DNA of 64,000 nucleotides from Bacterioplanoides pacificum (GTDB taxonomy: Bacteria; Pseudomonadota; Gammaproteobacteria; Pseudomonadales; Oceanobacteraceae): NCBI RefSeq assembly GCF_042648445.1, contig NZ_JBHRYB010000001.1:310001-374000 (forward strand), in the 5' to 3' direction. The notes below the pieces were generated by a model. It was given only the letters and a program-made list of their open reading frames with translations, was not told the DNA's origin and searched no databases. The translations under genes and the position numbers were made by a program. Shown here one piece after another: positions 7,425 through 15,559 of this stretch; position 1 is the stretch's first letter; each line of letters begins with the position of its first letter.

Positions 7425-8471
7425 ATGCGGGTTTTGGGGCTGGAATCGTCCTGTGATGAAACAGGAATTGCCTTGTACGACAGCGAAAAAGGCCTGCTGG
7501 CACACCGTGTGTATTCTCAGATAGCGGTGCATGCTGAATACGGCGGTGTGGTGCCGGAACTGGCATCGCGTGACCATATCCGTAAGTCGCTGCCACTGAT
7601 CCGTGAAGTGATGGCGGAAGCCGGTTTGACCCTGGCGGATCTCGATGGTGTGGCCTACACCCGTGGCCCGGGGCTGGTTGGGGCGCTCTTGGTGGGAGCT
7701 TGTCTTGGCCGTTCACTGGCCTGGGCACTCGATGTACCGGCGATTGGGGTGCACCATATGGAAGGCCATTTGCTGGCCCCGATGCTGGAAGATAATCCGC
7801 CACCGTTTCCGTTTATTGCGTTATTGGTCTCCGGTGGTCATACCCAGCTGGTGCAGGTTGACGGTATTGGCCGTTACAGTTTACTGGGGGAGTCGCTGGA
7901 TGACGCCGCCGGTGAAGCGTTCGATAAAGCCGCAAAAATGATGAATCTGCCGTATCCGGGTGGGCCGCAGCTGAGCCGGCTGGCCGACAGTGGTGATGCC
8001 GGCCGGTTTAAGTTTCCGCGGCCGATGACGGATCGTCCGGGGCTGGATTTCAGTTTCAGTGGTTTAAAAACCTTTACCCGAACCACGATTCTCGATTGCG
8101 CCAAAGACGGCGTATTGGCTGAGCAGGATAAGCGGGATATCGCGGCCGGTTTTCAGGCCGCGGTGGTGGATACCTTAGCCATTAAATGCAAACGGGCGAT
8201 GGAGCAAAGCGGTATCAAACGGCTGATTATTGCCGGTGGTGTGGGCGCTAACAAAAGCCTGCGGGCAAAACTGCAGCATACTGCAGAAAAGCTGGGTGGT
8301 GCTGTGTATTACCCCCGTCCTGAACTGTGTACCGATAATGGCGCCATGATTGCTTACGCCGGTACTCAGCGGTTGTTGGCCGGCGAACGGGCTGAGCTGG
8401 CGGTATCTGCGGTGCCACGCTGGCCGATGACGGAACTGGCAGCCGTCGATTACACCGCACGTGGACAATAA
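7425..8471 (+). CDS. tsaD: tRNA N6-adenosine threonylcarbamoyltransferase TsaD
   Basis: TsaD transfers threonylcarbamoyl to A37 of ANN-decoding tRNAs, together with TsaB, TsaC and TsaE. It has 348 residues. The ASKHA-fold start MRVLGLESSCDETG, the metal-binding HHMEGH near residues 110-115, VSGGHTQL, FSFSGLKT, and the C-terminal GGVGANKSLR and ELCTDNGAMIAYAG motifs are all present. Start at 7425 has GAGG seven bases upstream. It is divergent from rpsU, a classical arrangement, and leads into folB and folK. Confidence 0.98.
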   Translation: MRVLGLESSCDETGIALYDSEKGLLAHRVYSQIAVHAEYGGVVPELASRDHIRKSLPLIREVMAEAGLTLADLDGVAYTRGPGLVGALLVGACLGRSLAWALDVPAIGVHHMEGHLLAPMLEDNPPPFPFIALLVSGGHTQLVQVDGIGRYSLLGESLDDAAGEAFDKAAKMMNLPYPGGPQLSRLADSGDAGRFKFPRPMTDRPGLDFSFSGLKTFTRTTILDCAKDGVLAEQDKRDIAAGFQAAVVDTLAIKCKRAMEQSGIKRLIIAGGVGANKSLRAKLQHTAEKLGGAVYYPRPELCTDNGAMIAYAGTQRLLAGERAELAVSAVPRWPMTELAAVDYTARGQ

Positions 8472-8485
8472 AAGGCAGAATTTAT

Positions 8486-8860
8486 ATGGATAAAGTATTT
8501 ATTCACGGCCTCAGGGTAGACGCTGTTATTGGTGTGTACGATTGGGAAAAGCAGGTGCGTCAGCCGCTGGTGTTTGATCTGGAGATGGCCTGGGATATCC
8601 GCGTCGCAGCCGCTACCGACGATTTAATGCATGCGCTGAATTATCAGGCGGTCAGCGAATTTGTTGAAACGTTTGTGCGTGAACAACATTTTCAGTTACT
8701 GGAGTCGCTGATCGAACGGCTGGCTGAGGCGTTGCGCAATGAATTTGGCATGCCCTGGATCGGCGTGCGGGTGGAAAAACCGGCGGTGGTACCTCAGTCA
8801 CGGGCGGTGGGTTTGTACATCGAACGTGGCGAGCTGGTTGCCGCTGCGGGCAATTGTTAA
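8486..8860 (+). CDS. folB: Dihydroneopterin aldolase FolB
   Basis: FolB cleaves 7,8-dihydroneopterin to 6-hydroxymethyl-dihydropterin in folate synthesis. The 124-residue protein has the family opening (MDKVFIHGLRVDAVIGVYDWEK), the LNYQAVS and LLESLIERLAE stretches, and a C-terminal VEKPAVVPQSRAVGLYIER with the conserved lysine of the active site. It starts 14 bases after tsaD and ends overlapping folK by one base, so all three are probably cotranscribed. Confidence 0.96.
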   Translation: MDKVFIHGLRVDAVIGVYDWEKQVRQPLVFDLEMAWDIRVAAATDDLMHALNYQAVSEFVETFVREQHFQLLESLIERLAEALRNEFGMPWIGVRVEKPAVVPQSRAVGLYIERGELVAAAGNC

Positions 8861-9354
8861 TGGCACGGGTCTTTTTAGGTCTGGGTTCTAACCTGGACGC
8901 CGAACGTAACTTAACGGCCGGTATTCAGCGTCTGGCGCAGGATTATACTATCCGGCAGCAGTCGCCCTGGTACCGTTCGCCGGCGCTGGGATTTGACGGG
9001 CCGGAATTTATTAATCTGGTTGTCGAAGTTCAGGTCAGTGATGCGCTTTCGCCACAGGATTTGTCTCAGCAGTTAAAACAGATTGAACGTGATTTTGGCC
9101 GTAGCGCGGATGCGGTCAAATATTCATCCCGCTACCTGGATATCGATATTTTATTGTTTGATGAGCAGGTCGGAGAATTTATAACAGCCGGCGGTTCCTT
9201 TTCTTTACCCAGAGATGATATCTGGAAATATGCGTTTGTATTAACGCCGCTGCTGGATATTGCGCCGGACTTGATCTGCCCTAAATACCAGCAGCCGTTG
9301 CGTGATTTTACGACGAATATTCAGGGTCAGCTGCTGGGTCTGGTAGAAGAGTGA
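8860..9354 (+). CDS. folK: HPPK, 6-hydroxymethyl-dihydropterin pyrophosphokinase
   Basis: FolK activates the FolB product with ATP-derived pyrophosphate, the next step of folate synthesis. 164 residues. The nucleotide and pterin motifs are seen: VFLGLGSNL, SPWYRSPALG, EFINLVVEV, LKQIERDFGR, and RYLDIDILLFD with the two metal-binding aspartates. Start ATG 8860 overlaps the folB TAA (TAATG), pointing to translational coupling; a TTG two codons earlier is unlikely. It ends six bases before the convergent cca stop. Confidence 0.95.
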   Translation: MARVFLGLGSNLDAERNLTAGIQRLAQDYTIRQQSPWYRSPALGFDGPEFINLVVEVQVSDALSPQDLSQQLKQIERDFGRSADAVKYSSRYLDIDILLFDEQVGEFITAGGSFSLPRDDIWKYAFVLTPLLDIAPDLICPKYQQPLRDFTTNIQGQLLGLVEE

Positions 9355-9360
9355 TGGGTT

Positions 9361-10587
9361 TTACGCCTGAGAAAGCTTCCACTCTTTTAATTTCTTAGCC
9401 CGGGCGCTCTGCAACCCTTCCCGAATGGCCGGGCCGGCTAACCCCTGAGCGATCATGTCCTGCGCCGTTACCGACAACGCCACCTGAAATGCATCACGCA
9501 TATAACCGGCCTGTGGATAATCACAGTGTTCAAAGCCGGTACGGCCACGGGAATCGGCGGTGCTGACAACTAACAGCTGCTCAAAACGCTCCGCTTTACG
9601 CCACGCATCGGTACTATCAAATACTTTTAATAAGGTCTCGGGTTTGAGTTCAAAGGCGCGGTGGATATGGGTGTGAAATTCACAGCTTAATAATGCCAGC
9701 TGCTGTGCCTCTTTTGGCGCTTTCAGTTTTTTGCACAAGGCTTTGATGGGCTTTAAACCTTTTGTTTCATGGCCGAAGTGGCGGGGCAGGTTTTCTTTGT
9801 CTGAAAGTGCTTTGCCAAGATCGTGCGTTAGCGCCGCCCAACGGGTTGCAATATCTTCAGACAGAGGCACACAAGCCTGTAACGACATCAGGGCATGGAT
9901 ACCGCAGTCGATTTCCGGGTGATATTGTTCCGGCTGGGGAATGCCGAATAAATCATCGATTTCTTTAAACCAGATTTTTAATGCACCGCAATCGCGCAAC
10001 ACCTGAAAATACACCTGGGGGTGATCTTCCGTTAATGCCCGCTGAGTTTCCTGCCATACCCGTTCTGCCACCAGGTGATTCAGCTCGCCGTCCGTCACCA
10101 TCTGGCGCATCAGTGCCAGGGTTTCTTCGGCGACCTGAAAACCCAGTCCGGCAAAACGTGCGGCAAAACGGGCAACGCGTAATACCCGCAACGGGTCTTC
10201 GGCAAATGCCGGTGACACATGGCGCAACATTTTGTCCTGCAGGTCCTGCTGGCCGTGATAAGGGTCGATGATTTGACCCTGCTCATCCTGCGCCATGGCA
10301 TTGATGGTTAAATCACGGCGTAATAAATCTTCCTCCAGGGTAATATCCGGGCTGAAACGGCAGTCAAAGCCCTGGTAACCACTGCCGGATTTACGTTCGG
10401 TACGGGCCAGGGCGTGTTCTTCTTTGTTATGCGGATGCAGAAAAACCGGAAAATCCGCTCCAACCTGCTGAAACCCCTGGGCCAGCAGCTGATCCGGGGT
10501 GGCACCCACGACCACCCAGTCTCTGTCTTTGATCGGAATATTCAGTAGGGCATCGCGTACAGCACCACCGACCAGATATATGTCCAT
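9361..10587 (-). CDS. cca: CCA-adding tRNA nucleotidyltransferase with HD domain
   Basis: This enzyme builds or repairs the 3' CCA of tRNAs; the long gammaproteobacterial form adds an HD phosphohydrolase domain. 408 residues. The nucleotidyltransferase head is clear (YLVGGAVRDALL, IKDRDWVVVG with catalytic DxD, EDLLRRDLTINAMA, the base-selection EDPLRVLRVARFAAR), followed by the HD domain (about 225-340) with HALMSL and LTHDLGK. Convergent with folK and downstream of a strong terminator that separates it from the outer-membrane protein gene. Confidence 0.97.
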   Translation of the reverse strand: MDIYLVGGAVRDALLNIPIKDRDWVVVGATPDQLLAQGFQQVGADFPVFLHPHNKEEHALARTERKSGSGYQGFDCRFSPDITLEEDLLRRDLTINAMAQDEQGQIIDPYHGQQDLQDKMLRHVSPAFAEDPLRVLRVARFAARFAGLGFQVAEETLALMRQMVTDGELNHLVAERVWQETQRALTEDHPQVYFQVLRDCGALKIWFKEIDDLFGIPQPEQYHPEIDCGIHALMSLQACVPLSEDIATRWAALTHDLGKALSDKENLPRHFGHETKGLKPIKALCKKLKAPKEAQQLALLSCEFHTHIHRAFELKPETLLKVFDSTDAWRKAERFEQLLVVSTADSRGRTGFEHCDYPQAGYMRDAFQVALSVTAQDMIAQGLAGPAIREGLQSARAKKLKEWKLSQA

Positions 10588-10603
10588 AATGTGTATTACC
10601 TGA

Positions 10604-10638
10604 AAAAGAAAACCCTGATTTGTTAAACAAATCAGGGT
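10604..10638 (-). terminator. Intrinsic terminator of the TraF-like gene
   Basis: A perfect 12-bp stem, ACCCTGATTTGT (10612-10623) with ACAAATCAGGGT (10627-10638) and a 3-base loop, is followed on the minus strand by TTTTCTTTTTC. It lies 75 bases past the stop of the upstream gene and 17 bases before the cca start. Confidence 0.9.
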
Positions 10639-10712
10639 CTAGTGTAACCCGCAGTTATCTGCAGAGCGATAGCTGCTGGCCGCTAACAACCAGCCTGGCA
10701 GGGTGGCTCAGA

Positions 10713-12323
10713 TCAGAAATAAAAGCCGGTTTCCAGCGCCACACCGGCTTCTTTTTCCGGATTGCTTGGATTGGCCATGGCCGCGATGTCCAGGTGTACG
10801 CCAAACGGCGAGATGCCCAGGCCAACGGAAACTACTTCGGCATTGGATACGCTCAGGTTGGTGCGATAACCGGCACGCAACTGTAAGGTGCTGAACACAT
10901 CCAGTTCGGCACCAATGGAGGCAAACTGCGTCGGATTTTCAAAGGCTACCGGGTCGTTCTCCATCAGGTCCAGATCGGCAGCAAGGTTAATCCAGTCGCT
11001 GGTGTAGGCCAGACCGGCGCGGAATTGTGGATCAAGGGATACACTGCCGCCTTCCAGAGTGTACGGAACACCGTTCGGGTTGCCATCGGAATCTTTTGGC
11101 TGTACCTGAGTTTCGGCGTAATCAAATTCACCGCCCAGCAGGTTTTTAGCGACAACGCCAGCAACCCAGTTGCCTTCGCTGCCAAAGCGGTAAGAGGCGC
11201 CAATATCCAGGTTGATCTGGCTGTAGTCTTCACGGGTGTCTTCGATATCATCGGCTTCCACTTCGTCGAAACCATCAATTTCGTCAGCGTAGTGGAAGGT
11301 GGAAATTTTCTGGATTTTTGGGGTAATACCAATCGCTATTTTTTCACCGACGATGTCGAATTCACGCGATAGCGAGATACCGGCATCAATCACCGAAACC
11401 GCCACGATCTGAACATTGGAAGACAGATCCGGATCGCTGGCCGCATTGGATAATTCACCGTTGGCAATAACCGGATTGCCATCAATTGTGGTGTTGGAGG
11501 TATAACCATTGGCAACATTTAATAATGCATCGGCATCCAGGCTGTTCAGCTGATTGGCCAGCTCTGTCGGATCATTAGAGTTGGCCAGTGCGGTATCCAC
11601 GGCATCGGTCAGATTATCGGCAGCGGTCACGTATTCCTGTGCTGCCGGTACATAAGCGCCCAGCAGTTCCAGATCTTTGTCGCTGAAGTTGGCCAGCGCA
11701 GAAACGTTTGCCGACCCTTGTACCGAAACGGCAGCGGCAAATGACTTACCCGGAATCGCCAGGGCACCACCCACTCCCAGTTTGGCGGTTAACGGGCTGC
11801 CGGAAATATTGCGTAATGATTTGGTCAGATCGTTGGTGCTGGAATTCAGCGCGCCCAGATCATTGCCTACGGCTGTTAGCTTGGTTTTCAGGTCGTTATT
11901 GGCGTCAGTCAGATCAGAAATAGCATTTGGGTTACCACTAAGACCATTAAGAGTGGTTTCAAAACGACTGATGCTGTCATTTAACTCGTCGATATTAAAT
12001 TCCAGGCCGCTTGAAGAATCCCCAACGATGTCTTCAAACTCCGGGAAAATATCATCACTGATGGCTTCCGCTTCATCAATCATCTCTTCTTCATCAGCCA
12101 CACTGACACCGATCTGGGGAAATAACAGCGCAAAGTCGTCATCTTCATGAGCCTGAGACAATAGCGATGGGTTATAGGCCGGTGCGTGAGCCAGTTTGGC
12201 ACTGGCGACCCCGGTGTTGCCCATGGCCAATCCTCGGGCATCCATGGGCATGAATGGGGCGGCAACAGCCGACTGGACACTGACAGCAGCAATAGCTGCC
12301 GCTAAAAGAGAGCGTTTGATCAT
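10713..12323 (-). CDS. TraF-like (TraF_2 family) outer-membrane beta-barrel protein
   Basis: A 536-residue protein with a signal peptide (MIKRSLLAAAIAAVSVQSAVA) and the opening seen in the chromosomal family often labelled 'conjugal transfer protein TraF': PFMPMDARGLAMGNTGVASAKLAHAPAYNPSLL. The C-terminal half alternates hydrophobic strands and ends in Phe (TGFYF), as in outer-membrane barrels. A middle region (about 80-290) is rich in D, E, N, S and A with predicted helices. No conjugation genes are nearby, so the label should not be read as function; the fold resembles FadL/PorV-type barrels. ATG 12323 has AGGA nine bases upstream; a GTG two codons earlier is less likely. Confidence 0.75.
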   Translation of the reverse strand: MIKRSLLAAAIAAVSVQSAVAAPFMPMDARGLAMGNTGVASAKLAHAPAYNPSLLSQAHEDDDFALLFPQIGVSVADEEEMIDEAEAISDDIFPEFEDIVGDSSSGLEFNIDELNDSISRFETTLNGLSGNPNAISDLTDANNDLKTKLTAVGNDLGALNSSTNDLTKSLRNISGSPLTAKLGVGGALAIPGKSFAAAVSVQGSANVSALANFSDKDLELLGAYVPAAQEYVTAADNLTDAVDTALANSNDPTELANQLNSLDADALLNVANGYTSNTTIDGNPVIANGELSNAASDPDLSSNVQIVAVSVIDAGISLSREFDIVGEKIAIGITPKIQKISTFHYADEIDGFDEVEADDIEDTREDYSQINLDIGASYRFGSEGNWVAGVVAKNLLGGEFDYAETQVQPKDSDGNPNGVPYTLEGGSVSLDPQFRAGLAYTSDWINLAADLDLMENDPVAFENPTQFASIGAELDVFSTLQLRAGYRTNLSVSNAEVVSVGLGISPFGVHLDIAAMANPSNPEKEAGVALETGFYF

Positions 12324-12530
12324 GATCACGATTCCTGAATGTTATTAAAACAAAATCCCTGAATATCAACCCGATAAGCCTGCCATCCCGGCGTTGGGTC
12401 CCTTACGGACTAATACGATTGTTTAGAGTACAGTTATAATAGCCACAAAAATTGACACTTGCATGATCATTTTGTCGGCCCTATTCTGGTTGAGTTATTT
12501 GTCAGAAACCGGCGTTGCCGGTTTGTTATT

Positions 12531-12701
12531 GTTAATCATCAGGCGTTGATAATGAGTACGAACGTTCAGAATATTTCAGCCCGTTTCGCTGTGTGCATGC
12601 CCGCAAAGCCGATGCGTGCCATTCTGCGCGCCCGTATGCCTTCCCGGCCTGGTGATTAACAGCAAAGGTTAATCAGGAGGCCGCGCAATGCGGCCTTTTT
12701 T
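12531..12701 (+). promoter_or_regulatory. Candidate translation-dependent transcription attenuator ahead of the EamA exporter
   Basis: Four segments pair in exclusive ways. Segment 1 (12531-12544, GTTAATCATCAGGC) is complementary to segment 2 (12647-12660, GCCTGGTGATTAAC), 14 bp with one G-U. Segment 2 extended by a base (12646-12660) also pairs with segment 3 (12668-12682, GTTAATCA and AGGCC) as 8 + 5 bp around a GG/GG internal loop. Segment 3 with segment 4 (12690-12696) forms a terminator, AGGCCGC-GCAAT-GCGGCCT followed by T6 (12696-12701). A 35-codon ORF fills the 1:2 loop, with its AGG Shine-Dalgarno in segment 1 and its stop codon in segment 2. By attenuation logic a stalled ribosome frees segment 2 to disarm the terminator. 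A separate hairpin (AAACCGGC/GCCGGTTT, 12506-12524) precedes it. A perfect TATAAT at 12435-12440 may be the promoter -10. Confidence 0.7.
12552..12659 (+). CDS. Leader peptide of the attenuator (35 aa)
   Basis: ATG 12552 has AGG nine bases upstream (CAGGCGTTGATA). The peptide begins MSTNVQNISARFAVCMPAKP and continues with an Arg- and Pro-containing tail (RAILRARMPSRPGD) before TAA at 12657-12659. Five Arg, four Pro and four Met in 35 residues are mildly enriched, but no run of a single codon stands out, so the stalling signal is unknown; it could be an amino acid, or an inhibitor acting on the ribosome. The frame is open up to a TTG at 12459, but that start has no Shine-Dalgarno. It was not recognised as a known peptide. 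Confidence 0.55.
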   Translation: MSTNVQNISARFAVCMPAKPMRAILRARMPSRPGD

Positions 12702-12750
12702 GTGGCTGCTTGCTGGCTTCTCCGTCATTGCTATCAGAGGAGAAACAGGC

Positions 12751-13659
12751 ATGGTGATCATACTTGCCTATTTAACGGTTATTTTTATCTGGTCGACCAC
12801 ACCGCTGGCGATTCAGCTCAGTCAGGATGGTCTGGAATTCTATTCGGCGGTATCCCTGCGTATGTGGCTGGCGGCATTGTTGTCAGTGCCGGTGGTATGG
12901 TTGCTGAAGCAACGTCTGGCGTTCCATAAACAGGCTCTGGTGAGTTATCTGGCGGGTTCCGTTGGGGTCTATGGCGCCATGATGGCGGTCTATTGGGGCG
13001 CGGCGTATATTCCGTCCGGGCTGATTTCTGTGCTGTATGGTCTGGCACCTATGTTATCCGGAGCGATTGCGTTTTTCTGGCTGAAGGAACGCGAACTGAC
13101 GCCCGCCAGAGTGTTGGCATTACTGATTGCTTTGTCCGGTCTGACGCTGGTGGTCAGCGCCCGGCTGGCGGTGGATGACAACGCCTGGCGCGGTATTCTG
13201 GGTACGCTGGTGTCGGTGTTGTGTTTTTCCTGGAGTGCCGTCTGGGTGAAAAAAGCCAATGCCGGCTTACACCCCATGGTACAAACCAGCGGTACGTTAT
13301 GGTTGTCGTCACTGGGTTATTTATTGACCTTACCGCTGTTTGGTCTGCACCTGCCACAGCCCTGGCCTCTGACCAGCCAGTTAGGGCTGGGCTATCTGGT
13401 GGTGTTTGGTTCGATTGTGGGCTTTATGTTGTATTTCTTCATTCTTAAATATCTGTCCGCGGCACGGGTCACCCTGATCACGCTGGTGGCACCGGTGCTG
13501 GCTATGAGTTGGGGAAATCTGATCAATGGTGAAGAGTTCCAGCCGACGGCGTTGCGCGGGGCGGCCTTATTGCTGGCCGGACTGGCGCTGTATCAGTGGC
13601 ACCGGCCACTGGATACATTTTTTGCCCGCAGCCGGAAGAAAAAAGCGCCGGCGCGTTAG
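12751..13659 (+). CDS. EamA/DMT-family transporter (drug/metabolite exporter)
   Basis: A 302-residue inner-membrane protein with about ten hydrophobic segments in two EamA repeats. The first repeat runs from IIWSTTPLAIQLS-like residues with an R in LRMW to LSGLTLVVSARLAV, the second from GTLVSVLCFSWSAVWVKKA to LLLAGLALYQW, and a basic tail follows (RSRKKKAPAR). The family exports amino acids, drugs or other small metabolites; the substrate cannot be told. ATG 12751 has GGAG eight bases upstream. An earlier ATG at 12688 lies inside the terminator stem and is rejected. Expression should depend on the attenuator directly upstream. Confidence 0.88.
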   Translation: MVIILAYLTVIFIWSTTPLAIQLSQDGLEFYSAVSLRMWLAALLSVPVVWLLKQRLAFHKQALVSYLAGSVGVYGAMMAVYWGAAYIPSGLISVLYGLAPMLSGAIAFFWLKERELTPARVLALLIALSGLTLVVSARLAVDDNAWRGILGTLVSVLCFSWSAVWVKKANAGLHPMVQTSGTLWLSSLGYLLTLPLFGLHLPQPWPLTSQLGLGYLVVFGSIVGFMLYFFILKYLSAARVTLITLVAPVLAMSWGNLINGEEFQPTALRGAALLLAGLALYQWHRPLDTFFARSRKKKAPAR

Positions 13660-13675
13660 AGCGTTAATAAATCGC

Positions 13676-13702
13676 TAAATATCCGTGGCTGATGGCCGAT
13701 AA
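13676..13702 (+). promoter_or_regulatory. Sigma-28 (FliA) flagellar promoter for flgP-flgT
   Basis: TAAATATC (13676-13683), 11 bases, then GCCGATAA (13695-13702): the -10 octamer is a perfect match to the FliA consensus, the -35 keeps TAAA, and the spacing is exact. It lies 44 bases before the flgP ATG at 13746. Confidence 0.85.
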
Positions 13703-13745
13703 CCCCGATAACTAATCTCTGATTGATTCAGTTTGGGAGAATCGT

Positions 13746-14348
13746 ATGAAACAGCCAGTTGGTATTGCTCTGGCTCTGGTGGCGTTGACGGGCCTGCAGG
13801 GCTGCTCCAGTGCTTTGATTGAGGAAGACAATGTCATGGATGAGCCGGAAGCGTTTTTTCAGCCGGTTGAACAGGAAATCGATCCGATTGCACCGCTGGT
13901 GTTGCGGGTGGTTGGTTATGGCGCTATTTCAACCGATGACAAACGCTCGGCAGTGCAACGCCGTCTGATGGCGATTCGGGCGTCGAAAATGGATGCTTAC
14001 CGGTCGATGGCGGAACGGGTATACGGCACGGCCATTCAGGGCAGTACTACGGTGCGCGATATGGTGGTACAGAACGATCGTTTCCGTACCTACGTCGAAA
14101 CCTACATGCACGGTGCCCGGGTGGTGACTTCCGATGTGATGCCGGATGGCAGTGTAGAAACCATTCTCGAAATGACCATTGACCAGGGTTTCCGTAATTG
14201 TCTGCAAACCAATGATAATCAGCGCTTTAATGTTGACTGCCGGGTACCACTGGCGGGTAACGGTCCCAACAAGTTTGCTGCCTCCCAACGTCAGCGGGTG
14301 CAAAGCGAAGCAGCGATGCCTGAGTCCGGTTTCTATTTTATTGAATAA
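13746..14348 (+). CDS. flgP: FlgP-like LPP20-family outer-membrane lipoprotein
   Basis: A 200-residue lipoprotein: signal MKQPVGIALALVALTGLQGC with the lipobox Cys near residue 20, an acidic linker, then an LPP20 domain (LVLRVVGYGAI...., RRLMAIRASKMDAYRSMAERVYG, TVRDMVVQNDRFRTYVETYMHGARV). In Vibrio FlgP works with FlgO and FlgT around the outer-membrane end of the sheathed flagellar motor. The sigma-28 promoter upstream and flgT 12 bases downstream support the flagellar role. It is longer than typical FlgP and no flgO is beside it, so the exact orthology is less sure than the family. Confidence 0.75.
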   Translation: MKQPVGIALALVALTGLQGCSSALIEEDNVMDEPEAFFQPVEQEIDPIAPLVLRVVGYGAISTDDKRSAVQRRLMAIRASKMDAYRSMAERVYGTAIQGSTTVRDMVVQNDRFRTYVETYMHGARVVTSDVMPDGSVETILEMTIDQGFRNCLQTNDNQRFNVDCRVPLAGNGPNKFAASQRQRVQSEAAMPESGFYFIE

Positions 14349-14360
14349 GTGAGGTGGGGT

Positions 14361-15557
14361 ATGGCGCGATATATCATGATCATTCTGTTTCTCTGCCTGC
14401 CAGCGATCGCCTGGTCGTTAACTGTCGAGGTGGTGGGTCAGGCGCCTGTTGAAGGCGCACTCAGCCATGCCCGCCAGCAGGCACTGGAAGATGCCATGCA
14501 GCAAGCGAGCCTGCGCGCCGGCGCTCAGGTCAGCAGTACTCAGCTGATGGAACAAGGCGTGGTGAAACAAGATGACGTGCAGCTGCGTTCTCAGGCTGAA
14601 TTAAAAAATGTCGAGGTGTTGTGGGAAGACCAGCAGCACGGCTTATATCAGGTCGCTATCCGGGCCGATGTCAGTGCCGGGGTGATGTGCCCGAACAGCT
14701 CGCAGCGCTATCGTAAAGCCATCGCCGTTACCGGTTTTGGTCTGGCGCAACCGATGCAGGCGACTCTGGGCCGGCTGGAAAATATTGAGCAGGATCTGCC
14801 ACGGGTGCTGGTTAATACGCTGAACGATCGTGGTGCCACTCACGCACTGGATGCCACCCGTACCAGCTTATTCCGCGATCCGCGTCGGGCGCCATCGGCT
14901 GAAACACCACAACAACGGTTAACCACCTCGGTGTCGCTGGCAACACAATTGGGCGCACAGTATGTGGTGTCGGGCGTGGTACGTGATCTGGCGATGCAGG
15001 GCGAAACACGTGACAGCACGCCCGGTCAGGGCGAGCGCTGGTTATCTTTACTGGGGATGGAAAGTAATGACCACGAACGCCAGTTTGTGCTGGATGTCTT
15101 TGTGCACGACGGGTTAAGTGGCGCGATGTTATTTCAGCGCAGTTATGCCACTCAGGGAGAGTGGGATGTGGCGCGTCAGCAGCGGGTAGGTTTTGCCTCA
15201 CCGCGTTTCTGGAAAACCGGTTATGGTCAGCAGGTTCGTGGTTTATTAACCTCGGTCGTTGATGATCTGGATGAAGTGTTACGCTGTCAGCCGTTTATGG
15301 CGCGGGTAGTAAAAGCCCGTGGCAACCGGCTGCATATTGAAGCCAGTGCCGGTGCCGGTATCCGCCCGGGGGATAAGTTTCAGGTGTATCGTACCGGCAC
15401 TTTTTATAATCTTGACCTGGAGCCCCGTACTGAGCTAAGCGATATGGCCACTGAAGTGGTGGTAAAGCAGGTGCAGCCGCAGTTTGTGATTGCAGAGATG
15501 CAATACACCGCCGAACATCTGGCAATACAGCGTGATGATATGGTCATTGCCTGGTAG
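14361..15557 (+). CDS. flgT: Flagellar assembly protein FlgT (H-ring)
   Basis: FlgT is a periplasmic protein that forms the outer H-ring of the polar flagellar basal body. 398 residues with a signal peptide (MARYIMIILFLCLPAIAWS). The N-terminal domain (VEVVGQAPVEGALSHARQQALEDAMQQASLRAGAQV) is followed by a middle domain beginning at YRKAIAVTGFGLAQP with TQLGAQYVVSGVVRDL, and a small C-terminal beta domain (about 320-398: ARVVKARGNRLHIEAS, GIRPGDKFQVYRTG). ATG 14361 directly follows GAGGTGGGGT; an in-frame GTG at 14349 is less likely. Cotranscribed with flgP; converges on spoVR with a two-base gap. Confidence 0.88.
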   Translation: MARYIMIILFLCLPAIAWSLTVEVVGQAPVEGALSHARQQALEDAMQQASLRAGAQVSSTQLMEQGVVKQDDVQLRSQAELKNVEVLWEDQQHGLYQVAIRADVSAGVMCPNSSQRYRKAIAVTGFGLAQPMQATLGRLENIEQDLPRVLVNTLNDRGATHALDATRTSLFRDPRRAPSAETPQQRLTTSVSLATQLGAQYVVSGVVRDLAMQGETRDSTPGQGERWLSLLGMESNDHERQFVLDVFVHDGLSGAMLFQRSYATQGEWDVARQQRVGFASPRFWKTGYGQQVRGLLTSVVDDLDEVLRCQPFMARVVKARGNRLHIEASAGAGIRPGDKFQVYRTGTFYNLDLEPRTELSDMATEVVVKQVQPQFVIAEMQYTAEHLAIQRDDMVIAW

Positions 15558-15559
15558 CG

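Noticed and set aside
10713..12323. Evidence for a conjugative element from the TraF label
   Set aside because: No other transfer gene, relaxase or integrase is present; the family is chromosomal and the label is historical.
12452..12457. Perfect TTGACA as a -35 box for the leader transcript
   Set aside because: No acceptable -10 lies 16-18 bases downstream; the consensus TATAAT at 12435 is upstream of it, so the two cannot form one promoter.
12459..12551. Longer leader ORF starting at TTG 12459
   Set aside because: No ribosome site, and it would run through the 12506-12524 hairpin; the ATG at 12552 has a plausible AGG.
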